A stretch of DNA of 21,591 nt from a virus. Location of the stretch: positions 1 to 21,591 of the IMG/VR virus record IMGVR_UViG_3300009181_000407. One strand, written 5' to 3'. This document shows, in pieces, positions 7,655 through 14,462 of this stretch; positions within the stretch are counted from its first letter, which is position 1, and every line of letters begins with the position of its first letter. The translations under genes were made by a program, and so were the position numbers. The notes under the pieces are model-generated. The model was not told where the DNA came from, ran no database searches, and was given only the letters and a program-made list of their open reading frames with translations.

Positions 7655-10600
7655 ATGGCACGGGTAAATATTCCGGGAGTAGGCTATGTGTCGTTCTCAG
7701 ATAAGTTGTCGGACGAACAAATTCTTGCCCAAGCGCAAGTTATACAAGAGCGGGCGCAACAGCCTTTATACGACCCTAGAGATTTACCAACTAGCGAACT
7801 TATTAAAGGCGGTTTTTCCCGTGGGCTAGAAGGTCTTAAAGGTACAGTTTTTGATTTACTTCCTGCGCTTGGCGCGTCCATGTTTGGAAACGACAAATAC
7901 GCCAAAGAGCAACTAAAAGAGTTTTCAGACCGCATGGCTGCGGCTGAGTTAGAAAATCCCGCTGCATATAAGTCTTACAAAGATATTAAAGGTAGAGGTA
8001 TTGGTGGCGCGTTTGACTTTGCCGCTGAAACATTTGGTGAACTCGGTCCTGATATTGCCTCCTTTATGTTTGGTGTGGGTGCTGGTACTGTTGTTGGTAA
8101 GAAAGTTGCTGCTAAGGGTTTAGAAAAAATTGCCGCAGAACAAGCCGCTAAAGTAGCAGCCAAGAATGGTTTAACTAAAGAAGCCGAAAGTAAATACGCT
8201 GAACGTCTATTAACCCGCGCTAAAGACGGCATCATTGGTAAACAGGCGGCAGAGCAAGGCGCTAAGGTTGGTCTTGATACTGGCTTGTGGGGCACATCAC
8301 TTGGCACCAACGTGCCTGATGTATTTAATAGTATCTATCAAGATACTGGCACGTTAAACCCCCTCCTTGCGTTAACGATTGGACCGCTGGTAGCAGCGTT
8401 AGATACATACTTGCCTAGCAAGATGTTAAAACAACTTGGCCCATCTGGTAAGGCCCGTGTTGCTGCTGAGATGCTTCAGAAGTCTTCGGTTGTACCTATA
8501 AATTGGAAGAAAACATTTGCTGGTGAAGTGCTAAAAACTGCTGGTGGTGAAGGTCTAACTGAAGGCGCACAACAAGTTTTACAAATCCTTGCTTCTCAAA
8601 TAGCAGGGGATAAAGACCCGTTCTTTTCAGAGAAAAACGTAGACGGCATCATTAACTCAGCCCTTAAGGGTTTTGTAGGCGGTGGTACATACGGCATGCC
8701 CGGCGGAGCCTTGGAAGCTAGGCGGATTAAAACCGAGCGTAATAGACAAATTGAAGAGCGTAAGGCTCAGCAAACAACCACACAGCAAACAAAACAAAAC
8801 TTACAACTAGGGTACGCACCGTTTACCCCTGTAGTTTTCCCAGACGGTTCAGTTGCTAATACACAAGAAGAACTAGACGCTTATCGGGCACAACAGTTCC
8901 AACAACAATACGCGCCACAACCTGCTGGTAAACAGATGCCCTTGCAGTTGGGCATGTCCGCTACACCTACTATGCCGGTAACGCCACAAGGCGAGGCATA
9001 TTCAGACATCCAATCAATGCGTGCGGCACAAGAACAAGCCGCTGCTGAAGCAGAGCAACGTGCGTTCCAAGAGAGAACCGCCCCACAACAAGTTGAACAG
9101 CAGACTCGAGAGATGTTCCCAGAAGCACTTGGGCTTGCTCAGTCACAGCAACGTGTTGGTGCGTTACCTACTCAAACTCAAGAAGCTGCAGCCGAACCAG
9201 CACCAGCCGAATTTGGTACAGTGCTTGATGCTTCTGTCTTGCAAAGAACTGGTCTCAAACCACAGTCTGGTTTCTTTAAGCAACTTCTTAACAAGGACAT
9301 GTCTAATCCAGAGGACCAAGCCGCTGTACGTGCCGTACTTGTACAAATAAGAACCAACCCAAACTTATCTGAGTCTACGAAGCAAGCCATCGAGGGGGTG
9401 GCTATGCAAGCGTTTGGCGCACTCGCTAAACAACAAGAGATGTTTGGCCCCCGTGGAGGCATACTTAAAGGAGCCGATGTTGGAAGAACAATTTCTAGAC
9501 CTGTCAGTGAACCAACTGGAACAAGCGTTCCAACTACTGTCGAACCCACAAGTATTGACCAAACCGCCGAAGGAGTTGAGCCGTCTGAGCAGGGGGGAGT
9601 GGGAAGTGCTGTCCGATCTGCTTTCGAGCCTGCAGTTAGAGAAGAAGTACAGCCAGATACATTAACCCAAGAAGCTCCCGCTCAAGAAGATGCACTTGCC
9701 GTTGCCACTAGAGTTGCCGCGCTCAGTGATGAAGAAATACTTAGCAACATGGCACAGTCCAAGACGTTGCTCAATGCTGTCATTGACGAACTTGGCATAG
9801 AAATACCCGGTCACACTAAGAATCGCAACGACAAGAACGCTCTTGTAACGAAGAAATACTACATACAAGAGCACTTAAAAGGTCTGCAAGAGGCGCCAGC
9901 GCCGGAGGAACAAGATGCTATCCAAGCCGAACTGGATGCGAAACTGGGCAAAGAAACTGCGCCTGTTGTGGCGCGAGTCGCTCCCGCTAAGGAGGGAACT
10001 ACTGAAGGAGTTTCTAAAGGAACTGATAAAGGCGGCGCTAAGGCAGTGGCTGAACCTGCTGCTAAAACTACCCGTGCCAAAAAGAGTAAAGCACCGAGCC
10101 CTGCTAAGACTACTGAAACTGTAGATGTTGATAAGTTACTAGAAGAAGCGGATGAGATTCCGCTAGAGATTCCTAAAGCCGCTAAATTTGATGTTAGTGG
10201 TGGCTATACAAACTTTGCCAAGAAGGATATAGAGAACATTGACGACAGCATCGCAGTAACAGATTTGTTGCGTACCAAAAAACTAACCGAAATTGCTAAA
10301 GCTGCAAAAACTTATTTTGGCAAGATGCCTCGTTTGGTAGATAACCTGCTGAACATGGCATTTGATATTGTTTATGAAACCCCACAATTTAAACGCACAG
10401 ATGAATCTTCTGAAGAAGCACAGTTCTTCAAAGGTATGAATGGTGAAAAAGCTAATGATGCGTTTAAGTGGGTGCAGAACAACCTAAGTCCAGAAACTAA
10501 CAAAGCGATACGTGAATTTATTCGTCGTTTTGAAATTGCACGGGATACGACTAACGACCAACAGTTTATGGATTTGATTCGGGACGGTATTTCCGGCACC

Positions 10601-13600
10601 AGAGAAAACTACGACGATGAAACCGTCAAGAGTTATATCAGAGCGCAAGAAGCAGATGCCAAGACTAGGAAACTCCTTGACAATGCTGTATCTCGCCTAG
10701 CACACGGACTGCACCCAATCATCATTTCTGCGCTCCAAGCAGGTGACTTACAAACCGCGTTGCGCTTGTTGTCTGCTAGTTCAGACACATTTGTATCTAC
10801 TACCGCTGCTAAGTTAGCAGGTGTTAGCCCCGATACTAAAGTAGTTATAGAGGAAGACCTCGTTGATGAGAACGGTAAACGCGTTCCGGGCTTCTTTAAC
10901 CCACAGACTAATACCATTCACTTAGACTCTGTGACCGGTATGAATAGCCACGTGTTACTGCATGAGGCTGGGCACTCTGCTATGTCGCATGAGTTGGATA
11001 ATCCTAATAGTGCGTTGGCTCGCCAACTACAACAGATACTTGACAAAGTAAGAGATAGCCTAGGTTCTGCTTATGGCGCTACTGACGTACATGAGTTTGC
11101 TGCTGAGGCTTGGGCAAATAAAGAATTCAGAGCAAAGTTGCAGTCTATGTACCCTGATGGTGGCAACATAACTGCATGGGATAAATTTACCCGTGCTGTA
11201 GTTAACTTCTTCCGTCGTTTAACTGGTAAAGAATCAAAGCCGTTAACTTCTGCCTACGATGAAGTTGACCGTATATTGTCTGCAATCGTGTCTCCTGCAC
11301 CTGATTCACGCAACGCTGGTGTGCTGTACGCACAGGCGGCTAACAAGAGCGCCCAAGTATTTTCATTTACCGACAGAATGATTAACGCTATTCCAATGTT
11401 GGGTGAGGCTCAAAAAGACGCATTGAGTGGTGGTATCGCTCGCGGCTCTGAAGCAACTAAGTCAGCGTTGTTTTCTGTGTTGCCTATGCACGCATTGGGT
11501 GAAGTTGCAGACAAAGTATTCCCCGGCCTTGGCTCAAGGTTTAACACGCTTATCAACGAACGTGCCGGTTACGAGAACAAGTTAAACCGTGGTATCGACG
11601 CTGTTGTTACTGAAGCTAAACATGCTATCAATACTCGTCCTGAGCAACGCGAAGCGTTCAACCGTGTTGTTAACGACAGCACGATGGCTGAGGTAGACCC
11701 AACTAAACCAATGTCTGCTTATAAAGAGAAGGAAGACATTGAAGAGTGGAAGAGCCTTAACGCACAGTACAACAAACTAGATAAAGTTTGGAAAGACTTG
11801 TATGTCACTATGCGTGATGCAAACAAGAAGATGTATAACGAAGTCAAGGCGGCAATCGAAGCACGTATTGACGAGACTGGGCTAGATGGCAAGACCAAAA
11901 TATTGGTTAAACAAGACATCATGAAAAAACTTGCCGAGCAAGGCATGATTGACCCATACTTTGCACTCGGTCGTGAAGGTAAGTTTTGGTTAGCCTCCGA
12001 CTACACAGATAAGAACGGACAAAAGCAATTTACTGTTGAGGCATTTAAGTCTCCACGCGAGCGTGCGCGTCGCCAAGAAGAACTTAAAACGCTAGACCCA
12101 AAGGCACGGGTTGATGTTTACTCTAACGTAGATCAAATCAACTTCCGTAATGCACCGTCTGGCTCGTTTGTAAACAGCGTCTTGAAGATCATGGAAACCA
12201 ACGGTGTGCCTAAGCAGGCTATCGACGAGACCATGCGGTTGTTCATTACTACTTTGCCTGAGACTGCGTTTGCTAAGTCGTTCCAAAAACGTAAAGGCAC
12301 CGCTGGCGCTTTGACCGATACGATTGGTGTGTTTGAACGCAAAATGCGTAGCACTTCTCATCAAGTGTCCAACATGTTGTACAACCCCAAATTGACTGGG
12401 GTAGTCGATAGCATGACCCTAAAAAGCGAGGAAGCCGCCAAGAGCGGTAAAGATAATGAACTTGAAGCGCGTTATGTAAACGAGTTCAAGAAGCACCTAG
12501 ATTACGTACGTAACCCAACCAAAAATGATATTGGTAGTATTCTGACTTCCGGCGCATTCTTCTACACGCTGGGCTTCAACATCTCTTCCGCTATTGTTAA
12601 CATGGCTAACGTGCCGATGATTGTGGCACCGTACCTCAACGGAAAATACGCTGATAGTAATGTTTCGGGCGCTATTGGTAATGCTTCTAAGGTATTTCTT
12701 GGTAGTGGTACTAAAGCCACTATGCCCGTACTCGGTGCAGATGGTAGGACTTCAATGATGGATGTGATGCCGTCTATTGCTAACTACGCACCGGATTCGG
12801 CTATGGGTAAGAAGTACGCAACTCTTATCCGTATTGCTGACGACCAAGGTCAGTTGAATCGTTCCCAGTTGTATGAAATTATCAACGGAGATACTCGCAC
12901 AGGCACGCTTGCCAAAATAAATGCTATGGCTGGTTGGGCTTTCCATCACGGCGAGCGTATGAACCGTGAAGTAACCATGATTGCGGCGTATGACCTTGAG
13001 TTGGCTAAACTTAAAAAACAAGGCATCACAGGTGAAGCGGCTGAAGTTCAAGCTGCCAACAATGCAATCTACACAGCAGAACTTACTAACGGTGGTATAT
13101 CTGCAGCCGCTGCGCCACGTATAGCGCAAAGTTCATTTGGTAAAGTGCTATTCATGTACAAGCGCTACGGCGTTTCGATGTACTACATGTTGTTTAAGAC
13201 AGCCAAGGATGCCCTTGCAAATACCGACCTATCTCCAGCCGAAAGAAAAGCCGCATGGAAACAACTTGGTGGTATTTTTGGTATGACCGCGCTCATGGCG
13301 GGTGCTCAAGGTTTGCCGTTGTACGGCTTGGCATCTATGGTCTACAGTTTGTTCTGTGATGACGACGATGATGATTTAGATACCGTGACTCGCAAGTACA
13401 TGGGTGAGTTTATGTTTAAGGGTCCGATTGAGTATTTCACTAATCTATCTATTGCCAGCCGTATCAGTTTGAGTGATTTGATTGTTCGGGATACCAAAGG
13501 GGGTTCTACCGCAGGTAGTTTCTCTCAGCAACTACTTGCCGCAATCGGTGGCCCGGTAGTCGGTGTAGGTGATCGTATCCAAAGAGGTTATAGCAAGATG

Positions 13601-14098
13601 GCTGAAGGCCACTTCATGCGCGGTCTTGAAGACATACTTCCTGCTTTTGCGGCTAACGTGCTTAAAGGCGCAAGGTATTTAACCGAAGGCACTACGACTC
13701 TGCGTAATGACCCAATCACTGGAGACGTCAGCGTATGGAATGCAGGTGCTCAAGCATTTGGATTTGCGCCAGCCGATTACACCCGTCAGATTGAAGAAAA
13801 CTCTCGCCTAAAAGGTATTGATAAGTACACCAATCAGACAAGCACTAAATTGCGTCAAAGATGGAACCTTGCACGTACCTTGGGAGACACGGGTGGTATG
13901 GAAGAGGCACGTAATGATTTGCTAGAACTTGGCTCTAAACATCCCGGACTCAAGCTAAATGCAGGCACTATAGAGAGCTTACTGCAAGACTCTAAGCGCG
14001 AGTACGACAGAGCCACTAAAGAGATGGCGCACGGGGTGCGATTCTCTAAGAAGATGACTAGTGAACTCAAATCCCGTTCGGCTGAATACGATCAGTAA
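7655..14098 (+). CDS. Giant internal virion protein with HEAGH zinc-metallopeptidase domain and LPD-like C-terminus
   Basis: A 2147-residue protein, about 30% of the window. Residues 1-25 (MARVNIPGVGYVSFSDKLSD) resemble the start of other large phage ejection proteins. Hydrophobic segments lie at 130-148 and 234-249. Residues 370-560 are Gln/Glu-rich, and 600-860 are acidic, Ala/Pro/Thr-rich and probably disordered. The metallopeptidase domain covers roughly 1060-1190, with zinc ligands H1103 and H1107, catalytic E1104 in HEAGH, and a third ligand probably E1147 or E1151 in HEFAAEAW. Helical regions follow. From about 1640 to 2147 the sequence resembles a large-polyvalent-protein-associated domain (SSFGKVLFMYKRYGVSMYY near 1825), with a six-Asp run at 1902-1907. 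It takes the place of T7 gp16, but I see no lytic transglycosylase. Ejection with the DNA and cleavage of a host protein or sibling virion protein is inference. Confidence 0.7.
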   Translation: MARVNIPGVGYVSFSDKLSDEQILAQAQVIQERAQQPLYDPRDLPTSELIKGGFSRGLEGLKGTVFDLLPALGASMFGNDKYAKEQLKEFSDRMAAAELENPAAYKSYKDIKGRGIGGAFDFAAETFGELGPDIASFMFGVGAGTVVGKKVAAKGLEKIAAEQAAKVAAKNGLTKEAESKYAERLLTRAKDGIIGKQAAEQGAKVGLDTGLWGTSLGTNVPDVFNSIYQDTGTLNPLLALTIGPLVAALDTYLPSKMLKQLGPSGKARVAAEMLQKSSVVPINWKKTFAGEVLKTAGGEGLTEGAQQVLQILASQIAGDKDPFFSEKNVDGIINSALKGFVGGGTYGMPGGALEARRIKTERNRQIEERKAQQTTTQQTKQNLQLGYAPFTPVVFPDGSVANTQEELDAYRAQQFQQQYAPQPAGKQMPLQLGMSATPTMPVTPQGEAYSDIQSMRAAQEQAAAEAEQRAFQERTAPQQVEQQTREMFPEALGLAQSQQRVGALPTQTQEAAAEPAPAEFGTVLDASVLQRTGLKPQSGFFKQLLNKDMSNPEDQAAVRAVLVQIRTNPNLSESTKQAIEGVAMQAFGALAKQQEMFGPRGGILKGADVGRTISRPVSEPTGTSVPTTVEPTSIDQTAEGVEPSEQGGVGSAVRSAFEPAVREEVQPDTLTQEAPAQEDALAVATRVAALSDEEILSNMAQSKTLLNAVIDELGIEIPGHTKNRNDKNALVTKKYYIQEHLKGLQEAPAPEEQDAIQAELDAKLGKETAPVVARVAPAKEGTTEGVSKGTDKGGAKAVAEPAAKTTRAKKSKAPSPAKTTETVDVDKLLEEADEIPLEIPKAAKFDVSGGYTNFAKKDIENIDDSIAVTDLLRTKKLTEIAKAAKTYFGKMPRLVDNLLNMAFDIVYETPQFKRTDESSEEAQFFKGMNGEKANDAFKWVQNNLSPETNKAIREFIRRFEIARDTTNDQQFMDLIRDGISGTRENYDDETVKSYIRAQEADAKTRKLLDNAVSRLAHGLHPIIISALQAGDLQTALRLLSASSDTFVSTTAAKLAGVSPDTKVVIEEDLVDENGKRVPGFFNPQTNTIHLDSVTGMNSHVLLHEAGHSAMSHELDNPNSALARQLQQILDKVRDSLGSAYGATDVHEFAAEAWANKEFRAKLQSMYPDGGNITAWDKFTRAVVNFFRRLTGKESKPLTSAYDEVDRILSAIVSPAPDSRNAGVLYAQAANKSAQVFSFTDRMINAIPMLGEAQKDALSGGIARGSEATKSALFSVLPMHALGEVADKVFPGLGSRFNTLINERAGYENKLNRGIDAVVTEAKHAINTRPEQREAFNRVVNDSTMAEVDPTKPMSAYKEKEDIEEWKSLNAQYNKLDKVWKDLYVTMRDANKKMYNEVKAAIEARIDETGLDGKTKILVKQDIMKKLAEQGMIDPYFALGREGKFWLASDYTDKNGQKQFTVEAFKSPRERARRQEELKTLDPKARVDVYSNVDQINFRNAPSGSFVNSVLKIMETNGVPKQAIDETMRLFITTLPETAFAKSFQKRKGTAGALTDTIGVFERKMRSTSHQVSNMLYNPKLTGVVDSMTLKSEEAAKSGKDNELEARYVNEFKKHLDYVRNPTKNDIGSILTSGAFFYTLGFNISSAIVNMANVPMIVAPYLNGKYADSNVSGAIGNASKVFLGSGTKATMPVLGADGRTSMMDVMPSIANYAPDSAMGKKYATLIRIADDQGQLNRSQLYEIINGDTRTGTLAKINAMAGWAFHHGERMNREVTMIAAYDLELAKLKKQGITGEAAEVQAANNAIYTAELTNGGISAAAAPRIAQSSFGKVLFMYKRYGVSMYYMLFKTAKDALANTDLSPAERKAAWKQLGGIFGMTALMAGAQGLPLYGLASMVYSLFCDDDDDDLDTVTRKYMGEFMFKGPIEYFTNLSIASRISLSDLIVRDTKGGSTAGSFSQQLLAAIGGPVVGVGDRIQRGYSKMAEGHFMRGLEDILPAFAANVLKGARYLTEGTTTLRNDPITGDVSVWNAGAQAFGFAPADYTRQIEENSRLKGIDKYTNQTSTKLRQRWNLARTLGDTGGMEEARNDLLELGSKHPGLKLNAGTIESLLQDSKREYDRATKEMAHGVRFSKKMTSELKSRSAEYDQ

Positions 14099-14126
14099 AA
14101 AAAACCCCCGATGTTTAGTCGGGGGT
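14097..14126 (-). terminator. Rho-independent terminator of the leftward replication transcript
   Basis: A perfect 8-bp stem ACCCCCGA / TCGGGGGT (14104-14111 with 14119-14126) encloses a 7-base loop. On the minus strand it is followed by seven T residues (14103 down to 14097), the classic intrinsic terminator layout. It lies after the 90-aa gene. The T-tract reaches the stop codon of the giant virion gene on the other strand. On the plus strand the hairpin is followed by AATAGGGAG with no T-tract, so rightward termination here should be weak. Confidence 0.8.
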
Positions 14127-14189
14127 AATAGGGAGTTCTCAAGAAAAGAGAAGCAAACTGCAACAGGAGAATGTCGCGGCGCCAGTATA

Positions 14190-14462
14190 TTACAGAATTC
14201 TCCAAAAGCGCATACCTAACTTCCCGCTTTCTATACGCTCGTAGCCTTTAAGCGTTAAATTTTTATAATCTGCAATCTTTTGCACTTGTTTACTCAAGAT
14301 TGGTAAGTTAACAGCGGGTACAAAAAACGACATCCCTATATCTAGGGAGTCCCAATTTATGCCAATAACCACACCGTCAGGGCAGACTTGCCCTTCACGC
14401 ATCACCTTCAAGAACGGCTTTGTGACCTGCGGCGGCTGCGATTTCTTCTTCAACGTCGTCAT
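14190..14462 (-). CDS. Small conserved-looking hypothetical protein at the end of the replication operon
   Basis: A 90-residue protein of unknown function. After a basic, flexible N-terminus (MTTLKKKSQPPQVTKP) the sequence reads like a compact alpha/beta fold: WDSLDIGMSFFVPA, then a helix LSKQVQKIADYKNL, then KGYERIESGKLGMRFWRIL. The Shine-Dalgarno AAGGA lies 8 nt before the ATG at 14462, which supports this start although it overlaps the end of the primase-helicase gene by 68 nt. An alternative start at 14402 (MREGQ) would reduce the overlap to 8 nt, but its Shine-Dalgarno spacing is only about 2 nt. It is the last gene before the leftward terminator. I recall similar ORFs in other phages without an assigned role. 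Confidence 0.6.
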   Translation of the reverse strand: MTTLKKKSQPPQVTKPFLKVMREGQVCPDGVVIGINWDSLDIGMSFFVPAVNLPILSKQVQKIADYKNLTLKGYERIESGKLGMRFWRIL

